64,000 nucleotides of DNA from Streptomyces asiaticus. Lineage in GTDB: Bacteria; Actinomycetota; Actinomycetes; Streptomycetales; Streptomycetaceae. The translations under genes were made by a program, and so were the position numbers. The stretch is from NCBI RefSeq assembly GCF_018138715.1, contig NZ_JAGSHX010000006.1:2728001-2792000 (forward strand). Reading direction: 5' to 3'. Below the pieces are notes generated by a model. The model saw nothing but the letters and a program-made list of their open reading frames with translations, did not search any database and was not told where the DNA came from. The first letter of the stretch is position 1, and each line of letters opens with the position of its first letter. Positions 7,238 to 15,436 of the stretch are shown piece by piece.

Positions 7238-9916
7238 CTACGCGAACGGGGTGGCCGTACCCGACGCCGTGTGGGTCGTGGGGGCGCTCGCGGTGGTGGA
7301 GGTGTCGCCGGTGGGGGTCGTGGTCGGGGACGACGTCGTGGGCGTCGGCTTGGTGGGCTCGCCGGTCGGCGTCGTCGGCCTGCCCGTCGGCGGCTTGGTC
7401 GTCGGCCCCGGGTCGGAGGTCGTGGGGTGCGAGGACGGCGAGGAGGGCGGCTCCTCGGTGTCCGAGGGCGAGCCGCTCGTGGACGACGGGCCGCTGGGCG
7501 CCGTGGAGCCACTGGGCGAACCGCTGCCGCTCGGCGCGGTCGGGGACGTGGACGCCTTCGGCACCCCGCTGAGGCCCGGCTGGGGGGCCTGGCTGGTGCC
7601 GCTCGTGGGCTCGTCGGCGGTCAGGCCCTTGTCGTCGTCCCGCTGACTGGCCGAACGGTCCGGCTTGACCTTGTCGGCCGGGTGGTCGGAGTCGTTGCCC
7701 AGGGTGCCCAGGGTCACCACGGTGCCGAGCACGGCCACCAGCAGCACACCCGCGGCCGCCGCGACCACATTGCGCCGGCCACCGTGCGTCACCAGCCGCC
7801 GCAGACCGCCCGGCTTGCCGCCCGAGGGCCCGGCGGGCGCGGAGGCGGCGGTGAGGGCCGTGGGGGTGGCGGGGGCCGCCACCGAGGTCCGGGAGGCGGA
7901 CGGGACCACCGCGGTCGCCGCCGTGCCGCCCATGGCGGCCATCGGCGTCGTCGTCGCCACCTTCGGGGTGACGATCGTGGTCTCGGTGTCGTCCGGCGCT
8001 CCGCCCGCCGCCGGGGGCGCCGCGTCGTCCTTACGGTTCCCACCGCTCGTCCCGAACGCCCCGGCCATCGCCGAGCCGGGCGAGCGGTCGGCGACCAGCG
8101 CCAGCGCGCGCCGGCCCGCGACCGTGCCCCGCTTGTCCGCGAGGACGCCCCGCAGCCCGATGGACGCCTCAAGCTCGGCGCGGGCCCGGTCCAGATGGCC
8201 CGTGCACAGCGCGAGGACGCCCAGCTCGTGGTGGAAGTACGCCTCGTCCGCGACCTGCCCCGCCAGCCGCGCGGCCTCCTGGCCGTGCCGCACCGCGCGC
8301 TCCCAGGCGCCCCAGTGCAGCGCCGCGGCGAGCGCGGGCGCGGCGGCGCGGGCCAGGAGCACGGCGGCGTCGGCGTGGCCCGCCTCGCGGCTGCCGATGA
8401 GCGCGGTCATCGCCGCGAGGATCGCGTCGGCCTCGGCCGCGACGCGCTCGGGGGCCACCGAGGGGTGACCGGCCCACCAGGCGTAGTGCTGGGCGACGGT
8501 GTGCGCGCGCCCGGCGTCCTCGTCGGCGTAGCCCGCCTCCGCGAGCTGGGCGGTGACGCGCGCCGCCAGCCGGTAGTGCGCTCCGGCCGGGGTGACGAGG
8601 CCGCAGCCGAGCAGCTCGCCGAGGGCCGCGTCCGCGTGGGTGTCCGCGGAGAGCGCGCGCAGATGCACTTGGTCCGGGCATTCGCCGCCGAGCGCGACCG
8701 CGAACCGCAGCGCGTCGCGGGCCGCCTCGCTCAGCCGGGCGGCGAGCAGCGCGGCGGGGGACGCCGCCTCGGCGATCGAGGGCAGCGGGGCCTCGGCCTC
8801 CGGCGCGGAGGCGTCGTCGCGCTGGGCGTCGCGCTGGGCGTCCCGCTCGGCATCCCGCTGCCGCAGCAGCGCGCCCGCCTGGACGAAGCGCAGCGGCAGC
8901 CCCTCGGACTCGAACCACAGGTCCGCGGCCCAGCTCGCCTCGTCCTCGTCCAGGGGCCGTCGCGCGGCCCGCTCGAGCAGCTCGAGTCCGGCCGTACGGC
9001 TGAGCCCGGAGAGGAAGACCTCCTCCAGGTGGGAGTCGGGGGACGGCGCCGGGACATCGGGGGTGGCGGAGATCAGGAACGCGCATTCGGGGGTCGCGTC
9101 GAGGAACTCGTCCAGCGCGGCGCCGCCGAACTCGATGTCGTCCAGGACGACGACCGCGCCGATCTCCTGGACCGCCGCCATCAGCTCCGCGCGGTCCGGC
9201 CGGTAGAGCGGGGCGCTGAGGACGGCGGCGTAGAGGTCGTGGAGGAGGTCGGTGGGGGTGCGGTGGTAGCCGGAGAGGCGTACGACACCATCGGGCGCGA
9301 GCCGCTCGCAGTCGGAGGCCACGGCCTCCAGCAGGGTGCTGCGCCCGGCGCCGGAGGGCCCGGTGACCCGCACCGAGCGGCCGCGGGCGAGCAGCCGGGC
9401 GAGCCGCTCCCGCTCCTCGTCGCGCTCCAGCACCGGCAGTTCGGGCACGACGGTGCCGGACGGGCGGGGCGCGGCGGCGGCGCGGCGCAACTCGGCCCGC
9501 TCGTCGGGGCCGTGGCGCTCGGGCCGGGCGGGCCGCTCACCGGGTGGGCAGGGTTCTATCTCGCTGCCGTCGACGGGGTTGACCGTGAGCAGATGGTCAC
9601 CGGCGACGATGCGCGCGGTGCGGGCCGGGGACGCGGAAGCGGGCGCGGAGGAGGGAGAGGAAGCGGAAGAGGCGGAGGAGGGCAGGGAGGGCGGGGAGGC
9701 GGACGCGCCGGGCAGCGGGGCGCCCAGCGCGGGCGTCGGCACGTCCCCTGTCGGCCCCGTCGGCGCTATCGGCCCTGTCGGCCCCGTCGGGCGCCGCGAC
9801 GAGCCGTCGCCCGGGCCGTCCCCCGGGCCGTCCGCCGCACGCGACGCACCGGAAGCGGCACCCGGCGCGGTCTCGTCGTGGCCGTGCTCCTGCGATCCGC
9901 GGTTCTTCGGGTCCAC
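7238..9916 (-). CDS. large membrane-anchored P-loop protein with extracytoplasmic Ser/Thr/Pro-rich tail
   Basis: 892 aa. Residues 1-100 are a disordered Gly/Pro/Ser/Ala segment. A P-loop domain follows with Walker A GPSGAGRST (186-194), Walker B VVVLDDIE and a STAND/AAA-like order of elements. A helical repeat-like region runs to about residue 630. One strong hydrophobic helix (VVAAAAGVLLVAVLGTVVTLG, about 716-739) is followed by 150 residues rich in Ser, Thr and Pro, which should be outside the membrane. The topology suggests a cytoplasmic ATPase/sensor tied to the envelope. The GTG at 9916 is the furthest plausible start; its AAGG lies close, so the start is uncertain. The neighbouring STAS gene is on the same strand. 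The specific function is unknown. Confidence 0.75.
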   Translation of the reverse strand: MDPKNRGSQEHGHDETAPGAASGASRAADGPGDGPGDGSSRRPTGPTGPIAPTGPTGDVPTPALGAPLPGASASPPSLPSSASSASSPSSAPASASPARTARIVAGDHLLTVNPVDGSEIEPCPPGERPARPERHGPDERAELRRAAAAPRPSGTVVPELPVLERDEERERLARLLARGRSVRVTGPSGAGRSTLLEAVASDCERLAPDGVVRLSGYHRTPTDLLHDLYAAVLSAPLYRPDRAELMAAVQEIGAVVVLDDIEFGGAALDEFLDATPECAFLISATPDVPAPSPDSHLEEVFLSGLSRTAGLELLERAARRPLDEDEASWAADLWFESEGLPLRFVQAGALLRQRDAERDAQRDAQRDDASAPEAEAPLPSIAEAASPAALLAARLSEAARDALRFAVALGGECPDQVHLRALSADTHADAALGELLGCGLVTPAGAHYRLAARVTAQLAEAGYADEDAGRAHTVAQHYAWWAGHPSVAPERVAAEADAILAAMTALIGSREAGHADAAVLLARAAAPALAAALHWGAWERAVRHGQEAARLAGQVADEAYFHHELGVLALCTGHLDRARAELEASIGLRGVLADKRGTVAGRRALALVADRSPGSAMAGAFGTSGGNRKDDAAPPAAGGAPDDTETTIVTPKVATTTPMAAMGGTAATAVVPSASRTSVAAPATPTALTAASAPAGPSGGKPGGLRRLVTHGGRRNVVAAAAGVLLVAVLGTVVTLGTLGNDSDHPADKVKPDRSASQRDDDKGLTADEPTSGTSQAPQPGLSGVPKASTSPTAPSGSGSPSGSTAPSGPSSTSGSPSDTEEPPSSPSSHPTTSDPGPTTKPPTGRPTTPTGEPTKPTPTTSSPTTTPTGDTSTTASAPTTHTASGTATPFA

Positions 9917-10127
9917 TGTCCTTGCCCCCCAGATGCGTGGCGTGCTGTAAGGCTTCCCGGCCTGCCTTCGCTTCTGGTCCGGTGCCGCCGTAGGGAATGT
10001 GTCCGGCGTTCACCGAACCCCGGGCCGTATCAGACGGCCTGGACCTGCTCACAGTATCCACCGCGCCGGAGGTGGCCCACGCCACCCCGGGTAACCCACC
10101 GGCCCTGGGGCAGGCGGTCCCCGCCGC

Positions 10128-10451
10128 TCAGACACGCGGCAGGGACTCCGCCTCCAGTCCGCCTTCGATCGCGAGGATGCGGTGCAGCCGGGTGGCCACC
10201 AGCAGCCGCTGCATCTGGGGCGGCACCCCGCGCAGCACCAGCCGTCTGCCCACCCGGCCGGCCCTGCGGTGCGCGCCCATGATCACCCCGAGCCCGGTGG
10301 CGTCCCAGGAGTCCAGTTCGGTCAGGTCGAGGACGAGATCCCCGCCGCCCGCGTCGACGGCGGTGTGCAGGGCCGTACGGGCGTCCGCCGCGCTCCGGAC
10401 GTCCAGTCGGCCCCCGACGACCAGCTCGGCGTGGTCGCCCCTGATGTGCAT
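10128..10451 (-). CDS. STAS-domain anti-sigma factor antagonist
   Basis: 107 aa, the standard size of a single STAS domain (SpoIIAA/BldG type). The phosphorylation loop reads ELDSWDATGLGVIMGA, with Thr52 where SpoIIAA-like proteins have Ser or Thr, followed by Gly. It should bind an anti-sigma kinase in its dephosphorylated form. No cognate kinase gene is adjacent; the nearest HATPase gene is at 62.9 kb and is probably unrelated. The ATG at 10451 has GGAG five bases upstream. It lies downstream of, and in the same direction as, the dehydrogenase gene, separated by two dyads. Confidence 0.88.
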   Translation of the reverse strand: MHIRGDHAELVVGGRLDVRSAADARTALHTAVDAGGGDLVLDLTELDSWDATGLGVIMGAHRRAGRVGRRLVLRGVPPQMQRLLVATRLHRILAIEGGLEAESLPRV

Positions 10452-10493
10452 ATGCGCTCCCCAATACGGTGCGTCGTGTCGTCAATGCGCCAT

Positions 10494-10507
10494 TTCTGTC
10501 TACAGAA
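10494..10507. promoter_or_regulatory. 14-bp palindrome upstream of the STAS gene
   Basis: TTCTGT-CT-ACAGAA is a perfect dyad 43-56 bases upstream of the STAS start codon, in the position expected for an operator. No cognate regulator can be named. Confidence 0.35.
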
Positions 10508-10557
10508 CTGACTGTCTCTCACACGAGGAAGTTGCCGTCTGTAAGCGAACCGATACC

Positions 10558-10581
10558 GAATTCACCCAGGAGGGTGAATTC
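10558..10581. terminator. perfect 10-bp stem, 4-nt loop after the dehydrogenase gene
   Basis: GAATTCACCC-AGGA-GGGTGAATTC begins 26 bases beyond the stop codon of the dehydrogenase (minus strand) and about 107 bases upstream of the STAS start. It is probably a terminator between the two genes, although without a T-run. The unusual A/T content and symmetry also allow an operator role. Confidence 0.5.
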
Positions 10582-10606
10582 CGGGCCTGACGCCGCACCA
10601 AGGCCC

Positions 10607-11455
10607 TCAGTAGCGGTAGAAGCCCTCGCCGCTCTTCCGGCCGATGTCCCCCGCATCGACCATCCGGCGCATGATCTCCGGCGGTGCGAACTTCTCGTCC
10701 TGCGACTCGGTGTAGATGTTGTCGGTGGCGTGCAGCAGGATGTCCACGCCGGTCAGGTCGGCCGTCGCGAGGGGTCCCATCGCATGGCCGAAGCCCAGCT
10801 TGCAGGCGGTGTCGATGTCCTCGGCCGTGGCGACCCCCGACTCGTACAGCTTCGCCGCCTCCACCACGAGGGCGGAGATCAGCCGGGTGGTGACGAAACC
10901 CGCGACATCGCGGTTGACGACGATACAGGTCTTGCCGACGCCCTCCGCGAACTCCCGTGCGGCGGCCAGGGTTTCATCGCTCGTCTTGTGCCCGCGCACC
11001 AGCTCGCACAGCTGCATCATCGGCACCGGCGAGAAGAAGTGGGTGCCGACGACCCGCTCCGGGCGGCGGGTGGCCGCGGCGATCTTGGTGATCGGGATGG
11101 CCGAGGTGTTCGAGGCCAGGATCGTGTCGTCCTTGACCAGTTCATCGAGGGCGCCGAAGATCTCCCGCTTGACCTCGATCTTCTCGAAGACCGCCTCCAC
11201 CACGACATCCGCGTCGGCGGCGGCGTCGAGGTCGGTCGTGGTGGTGATCCGGCCCAGCGCCCGCTCGGCCTCCTCCGCCGCCAGCTTGCCCTTGGCGACG
11301 AACTTGTCGTACGAGGCCCGGATGGTGTCCGTGCCGCGCCGCAGCGCCTCGTCGGTCACATCGCGCAGCACCACGCCCCAGCCGGCCTGGGCCGAGACCT
11401 GCGCGATACCGGACCCCATGAGTCCGGCTCCGATGACCGCGAGCTTCTTGGCCAC
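10607..11455 (-). CDS. 3-hydroxybutyryl-CoA dehydrogenase
   Basis: 282 aa, typical of single-domain 3-hydroxyacyl-CoA dehydrogenases. It oxidises or reduces the 3-hydroxy group of short acyl-CoA with NAD(P), in fatty acid/butanoate metabolism or butyryl-CoA supply. The Rossmann motif is VIGAGLMGSGIAQ (7-19). The catalytic-His region THFFSPVPMMQL, the serine in ASNTSAIPI and the C-terminal GRKSGEGFYRY are all present. The GTG at 11455 has AGAAGGAG at good spacing. It is transcribed alone, upstream of the STAS gene. Confidence 0.93.
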   Translation of the reverse strand: MAKKLAVIGAGLMGSGIAQVSAQAGWGVVLRDVTDEALRRGTDTIRASYDKFVAKGKLAAEEAERALGRITTTTDLDAAADADVVVEAVFEKIEVKREIFGALDELVKDDTILASNTSAIPITKIAAATRRPERVVGTHFFSPVPMMQLCELVRGHKTSDETLAAAREFAEGVGKTCIVVNRDVAGFVTTRLISALVVEAAKLYESGVATAEDIDTACKLGFGHAMGPLATADLTGVDILLHATDNIYTESQDEKFAPPEIMRRMVDAGDIGRKSGEGFYRY

Positions 11456-11551
11456 GACACACTCCTTCTGATTCCGTCCGACTTGGTCACAGTCCGATGT
11501 GCCGGACCTTAACGCCCGTTCACCCCCGCGGGCAGCCCCTCGTAACGCGCG

Positions 11552-12193
11552 TCACGGTGTGTTCTTCGCCGCATAGTTGAGGACCGTGTCGCTCAGGAGC
11601 GACTCCATGACGTCGACGTTGCGGAGGGCGTCCTCGGCGACCGCGTCCACACCGCCGCCCTCCGCGAGCCCGCGGATGATCGAGCGCAGCACCGCGTTCT
11701 GCAACCCGACGAGCTGGTGGGCGATGAACTCGGGTCTGGGGTCCCCGGGGTCGGCCGCGGCCTCCTCGCGCAGGGTGGCCCCGAGCTGGTGGACCGCCTT
11801 GCCCTGGATCGTGAAGAGCCTGGCCATCAGCGTCGGGGACTCCACGATGACCTGCCGGAACCGGTCGTAGCCCTCGCTCAGCCCGACATAGGCGTGCCGT
11901 TCGCGGATGTCCTGGCGCAGCTGGTCCATCAGCGCCCGCGCCGCGGACTGTCCGGGCGCGCGGTCCCGTACGAGCCGGGAGGGGCGGTCGACGACCTCGT
12001 CCTCGCGGTCGACGAAGAGGTCCTCCTTGGTCGGGAAGTAGTTGTAGACCGTGTTGACGGAGACCTCGGCCGCCTCGGCGATCTCCGCGATCGTGACCGC
12101 CTCGAAGCCGCGCGCCATGAACAGCCCGGTCGCGACGTCCGAGATGTGCTGTCTGGTCTGCCGTTTCTTCCGTTCCCTGAGCCCTTCCGCCAT
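11552..12193 (-). CDS. TetR-family regulator, divergent from ABC exporter
   Basis: 213 aa. The N-terminal TetR helix-turn-helix runs from about residue 12 to 58 (RQHISDVATGLFMARGF, then TVYNYFPTKEDLF). The C-terminal half is the ligand/dimerisation domain. Its ATG at 12193 is only 80 bp from the divergent ABC ATPase start, so it probably represses that exporter and itself. The shared gap is relatively A/T-rich (GATTTTTGGGGTGATTG), but I see no clear palindrome. Confidence 0.88.
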   Translation of the reverse strand: MAEGLRERKKRQTRQHISDVATGLFMARGFEAVTIAEIAEAAEVSVNTVYNYFPTKEDLFVDREDEVVDRPSRLVRDRAPGQSAARALMDQLRQDIRERHAYVGLSEGYDRFRQVIVESPTLMARLFTIQGKAVHQLGATLREEAAADPGDPRPEFIAHQLVGLQNAVLRSIIRGLAEGGGVDAVAEDALRNVDVMESLLSDTVLNYAAKNTP

Positions 12194-12273
12194 GGCCTCA
12201 TCCTAGCTTCGCTGGGGCTCATTGATTTTTGGGGTGATTGCAAAATTGGTGCGCCTCTGTTTTTCTGGACCCC

Positions 12274-13056
12274 ATGGCAGTCATCACGACGAACGGCCTC
12301 ACCCACACCTTCCGGACCAAGCGCGGCCCCGTGGCGGCCGTGCGCGGTATCGACCTGACCGTCGAGCGCGGTGAGATCCTCGGCTTCCTGGGGCCCAACG
12401 GAGCGGGCAAGACCACCACGCTGCGCATGCTCACCACGCTGCTCCCGCCCACCGGCGGCAGCGCCACCGTCGCCGGGCACGACCTCGCCCGCGATCCGGC
12501 CGGGGTACGCCGGCGGATCGGCTATGTGGCCCAGTCCGGCGGGGTCGATCCGACCGTCTCGGTACGGGAGGAGCTGGTCACCCAGGGGCGGCTCTACCGG
12601 ATGGGCAAGGCCGAGGCGGACGCCCGCGCCGGGGAGCTGGCCCGGGACCTGGGCCTGGCCGAGCTGCTGGACCGCCCCTGCGCCGCGCTCTCCGGCGGTC
12701 AGCGGCGGCGGCTGGACATCGCCCTCGGCCTGGTCCACCGGCCCGAGATCCTCTTCCTGGACGAGCCGACCACCGGGCTCGACCCCGGCAGCCGCGCCGA
12801 CCTCTGGCAGTTGATCCGCGGGCTGCGCGCCGAGCACGGCATGACGGTCTTCCTGACCACCCACTACCTGGACGAGGCGGAGGCGCTGTCCGACCGGCTG
12901 GTCATCGTCGACCAGGGGCTGGTGGCCGCCGAGGGGACGGCGGAGCGGCTCAAGGCCGAGCACGGCGGCGCTGCGGGCGCCACCCTCCAGGACGCCTTCA
13001 TCGCCATCACCGGGCGCGGCACCGCCCCCCGGAACCCCGCCCCGCTCGCCGTCTGA
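12274..13056 (+). CDS. daunorubicin-resistance-type ABC transporter ATPase
   Basis: 260-aa DrrA-type ATPase. Walker A is GPNGAGKTT (about 45-53), the signature is ALSGGQRRRLD, Walker B is ILFLDEPTTGLDP, and the H-loop is TTHYLDEAE. It energises export, with the following permease, of a hydrophobic drug-like molecule that the sequence does not identify. The ATG at 12274 starts the conserved MAVITTNGLTHTF. The ATG has no good Shine-Dalgarno, so the mRNA may be nearly leaderless. It is followed after 37 bases by the permease. Confidence 0.92.
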   Translation: MAVITTNGLTHTFRTKRGPVAAVRGIDLTVERGEILGFLGPNGAGKTTTLRMLTTLLPPTGGSATVAGHDLARDPAGVRRRIGYVAQSGGVDPTVSVREELVTQGRLYRMGKAEADARAGELARDLGLAELLDRPCAALSGGQRRRLDIALGLVHRPEILFLDEPTTGLDPGSRADLWQLIRGLRAEHGMTVFLTTHYLDEAEALSDRLVIVDQGLVAAEGTAERLKAEHGGAAGATLQDAFIAITGRGTAPRNPAPLAV

Positions 13057-13093
13057 CCAGGACACCCGCCCCCAAGCCCCGGAAGAAGGCCCG

Positions 13094-13849
13094 ATGCCTC
13101 ATCTCGTCTCCGACACGGCCCTGATATTCGGCCGCTACGCCCGCCAGACGCTGCGCTCCAAACCCGCCCTGATCTTCGGGATGGTCCAGCCGCTGCTCTT
13201 CCTCGTCTTCTTCGGCCCGCTGCTCACCGATCTGCCGCTCGGCGGCCCGGCCGGCTCCTGGCAGACCATCGTCCCCGGCATCCTCGTCCAACTCGGCCTG
13301 TTCAGCGCCTCGTTCACCGGGATCGGGCTGATCCTCGAGCGCCGTACGGGCGTCGTCGAGCGGATGCGGGTGACCCCGGTCAGCCGGCTGGCGCTGCTGA
13401 TGGGCCGGGTGCTCAAGGACGTCGTACTGCTGCTGACGCAGTCCCTGATGCTGGTGTGCGTCGCCGTGGCGCTCGGGCTGCGCGCCCCGGTGCTGGGCGT
13501 GGCGATCGGCTTCGTCTTCGTCGGTGTGCTGACCGTCTCGCTCGCCTCGCTCTCCTACGCGCTGGCGATGCGGGTGTCCTCGCCGCAGGGGTTCGCGCCG
13601 GTCATCAACTCCGTCACCATGCCCGCGATGCTGCTGTCCGGGATCCTGCTGCCGATGTCGCTCGGGCCCCGCTGGCTCGACATCGCCTCGCACTTCGTGC
13701 CGTTCCGCTACCTCGTGGACGGAGTGCGGGCCGCCTTCGCCGGGGAGTACGGGGACGGGAAGATCGCGCTGGCCGCGCTGGTCGCCACCGCGCTCGCGGC
13801 GGTGGCCGTCACCCTCGGGGCGCGGCTCTTCCAGCAGGCCGGGGCTTAA
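13094..13849 (+). CDS. ABC-2 type permease (DrrB-like)
   Basis: 251-aa membrane partner of the preceding ATPase. Six transmembrane segments are visible, beginning near LIFGMVQPLLFLVFFGPLL. The conserved ABC-2 loop ERRTGVVERMRVTPVSR and a late PFRYLVDGVR follow. The ATG at 13094 has GGAAGAAGG upstream. The stop codon at 13847-13849 abuts the left arm of a long inverted repeat. Confidence 0.92.
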   Translation: MPHLVSDTALIFGRYARQTLRSKPALIFGMVQPLLFLVFFGPLLTDLPLGGPAGSWQTIVPGILVQLGLFSASFTGIGLILERRTGVVERMRVTPVSRLALLMGRVLKDVVLLLTQSLMLVCVAVALGLRAPVLGVAIGFVFVGVLTVSLASLSYALAMRVSSPQGFAPVINSVTMPAMLLSGILLPMSLGPRWLDIASHFVPFRYLVDGVRAAFAGEYGDGKIALAALVATALAAVAVTLGARLFQQAGA

Positions 13850-14036
13850 GAGGGCGCGCGGATAGGTGGGGCGGCGTCGCGGGGCGATGGGCGGCGCCTG
13901 GCGGCGTTGTCGTCGGTCGACGACTCCCCCAGCTACCGCTGGGAGGTGCCCCCTCCGCGTCGCCTCCCTCCTCCGCCTTGCCATGCTTGCCCCTCGCCCC
14001 GCTCCTTCCTCCACCCCACCTATCCGCGCGCCCTCT
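13849..14036. repeat. 188-bp element bounded by 23-bp inverted repeats (possible MITE)
   Basis: The bases at 13849-13871 (AGAGGGCGCGCGG then ATAGGTGGGG) are the exact reverse complement of 14014-14036. Inside are two more dyads: GTCGTCG-GT-CGACGAC (13909-13924) and CCCAGC-TACC-GCTGGG (13928-13943). The inner motif CCCCCAGCTACCGCTGGGAGG resembles an element I recall from many Streptomyces intergenic regions. It fills the whole gap between the permease and the adenosyltransferase gene. It may be a non-autonomous transposable element or a large hairpin terminator. Confidence 0.6.
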
Positions 14037-14060
14037 GGTCCGCCGCGTACGCTCGGAGCC

Positions 14061-14633
14061 ATGGTCAATCTCACCCGCATCTATACGCGTACCGGCGACA
14101 CGGGCTCCACCGCCCTCGGCGATATGAGCCGCACCGCCAAGACCGATTCGCGGATCGGCGCGTACGCCGACGCCAACGAGGCGAACGCCGCGATCGGGGT
14201 GGCCATCGCACTGGGCCAACTGCCCGCCGAGATCGTCAAGGTGCTGGTCCGCGTCCAGAACGACCTGTTCGACGTGGGCGCGGACCTGTGCACACCGGTG
14301 GTGGCGGACCCCGCCCATCCGCCGCTGCGCGTGGCACAGGGCTACATCGACAAGCTGGAGGCGGACTGCGACCGCTTCCTGGAGGGGCTGGAGAAGCTGC
14401 GCAGCTTCATCCTTCCGGGCGGCGCCCCGGGCGCGGCGCTGCTGCACCAGGCGTGCACGGTGGTGCGCCGCGCCGAGCGCTCCACCTGGGCGGCGCTCAC
14501 CGAGCACGGGGACTCGATGAACGCGCTCACCGCCACTTATCTCAACCGGCTCTCGGATCTGCTGTTCATCCTGGCCCGCTCGGCCAACAAGGAGGTCGGC
14601 GACGTTCTGTGGGTCCCGGGCGAGAACCGCTGA
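14061..14633 (+). CDS. cob(I)alamin adenosyltransferase (PduO type)
   Basis: 190 aa. It transfers the adenosyl group of ATP to cob(I)alamin, making coenzyme B12. The N-terminal YTRTGDTGSTALGD is the PduO ATP-binding motif. The C-terminal region has the other family blocks: RRAERS near the active site, then LNRLSDLLFILAR. The ATG at 14061 matches family starts. It stands alone between the inverted-repeat element and a convergent membrane-protein gene. I see no cobalamin riboswitch upstream; the upstream sequence is the 188-bp element. Confidence 0.93.
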   Translation: MVNLTRIYTRTGDTGSTALGDMSRTAKTDSRIGAYADANEANAAIGVAIALGQLPAEIVKVLVRVQNDLFDVGADLCTPVVADPAHPPLRVAQGYIDKLEADCDRFLEGLEKLRSFILPGGAPGAALLHQACTVVRRAERSTWAALTEHGDSMNALTATYLNRLSDLLFILARSANKEVGDVLWVPGENR

Positions 14634-14722
14634 AAAACCACGGGCCCCGTCGGCCCGGCGTGGCGCGTCGCCGGGGCCGACGGGGCGGGGCGGGGCTCGT
14701 CGTCGTCTGCCCGTTACGGGGG

Positions 14723-15274
14723 TTAGCGGGCAGACGACGCGGAGCGCTCCCGCTTGGGAAAGAGCGTGTAGCTGAGGGCGATGGCCACGTTGATGCCCAT
14801 CAGGAACAGCATGTTCCGCTGCCAGTCGCGCAGCGAGCCGATCTCACCGTCGTCGCCGACGTACCAGATCCCGCCCTGGAGCAGTGCGATGGCGATGACC
14901 GCGGCCAGCACCCAGCGCCCGGCGGTCTTCCACTCGTGCAGGGTGCGCGCCGCACCGTACTTCGCGGGCTTGACCGGCGGCGGCCCGCCGAAGAAGCGGT
15001 GGGCCACCCGGGCGTCGACCCATTTGATCGTCGAATGGCCGAGCGCGGCCGAGTAGCCGATGTAGACCGCGGCGAGACCGTGCTTCCAGTCCGGTTCCGC
15101 GCCGTTCCTCAGGTCGATCACGGTCGTCACGAACAGCACCACCTCCAGCACCGGTTCGCACAGGAGCACCACGGTGCTCGCCTTCGGCATCTTCGCCACG
15201 TAGCGCAGCAGAATGCCGATGCCCAGCAGCACCCAGAAGCCGACCTCACAGGCGATGATCAGCGCGACAACCAC
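14723..15274 (-). CDS. membrane protein of unknown function
   Basis: 183 aa with about five hydrophobic helices: VVALIIACEVGFWVLLGIGI at the N-terminus, two segments around VVLLCEPVLEVVLFVTTVI and GLAAVYIGYSAALG, VLAAVIAIALLQGGIW, and a C-terminal helix. Charged loops carry KWVDARVAHRFFGG. Conserved homologues exist in actinomycetes but no function is known to me. The GTG at 15274 has GAGAGAGGAA upstream. It is divergent from the histidine kinase gene (162-bp gap) and convergent with the adenosyltransferase gene. Confidence 0.75.
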   Translation of the reverse strand: MVVALIIACEVGFWVLLGIGILLRYVAKMPKASTVVLLCEPVLEVVLFVTTVIDLRNGAEPDWKHGLAAVYIGYSAALGHSTIKWVDARVAHRFFGGPPPVKPAKYGAARTLHEWKTAGRWVLAAVIAIALLQGGIWYVGDDGEIGSLRDWQRNMLFLMGINVAIALSYTLFPKRERSASSAR

Positions 15275-15436
15275 GATGTTTCCTCTCTCGCTCTGCCCTT
15301 GGTCCCAAGCCTCCCCGTCGATCGGGCCGCACGCGTCGTCGGCGGCGATGAATCCCGACTGCATCCTTCGATGTACGCGGCCGGGCGGTGGGCCCGGACC
15401 CAAGGGGGAGGGCCGACCGGCGCGCCACATGGTGTG

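Noticed and set aside
5376-7646. Very long open frames on both strands (up to about 600 codons) over the post-nucS repeat block
   Set aside because: They overlap one another in nearly all phases, consist of Gly/Pro/Arg repeats, lack RBS and domains, and exist only because stop codons are rare in such GC-rich DNA.
13850-14060. Cobalamin riboswitch upstream of the adenosyltransferase
   Set aside because: No B12-box sequence; the region is occupied by the inverted-repeat element.
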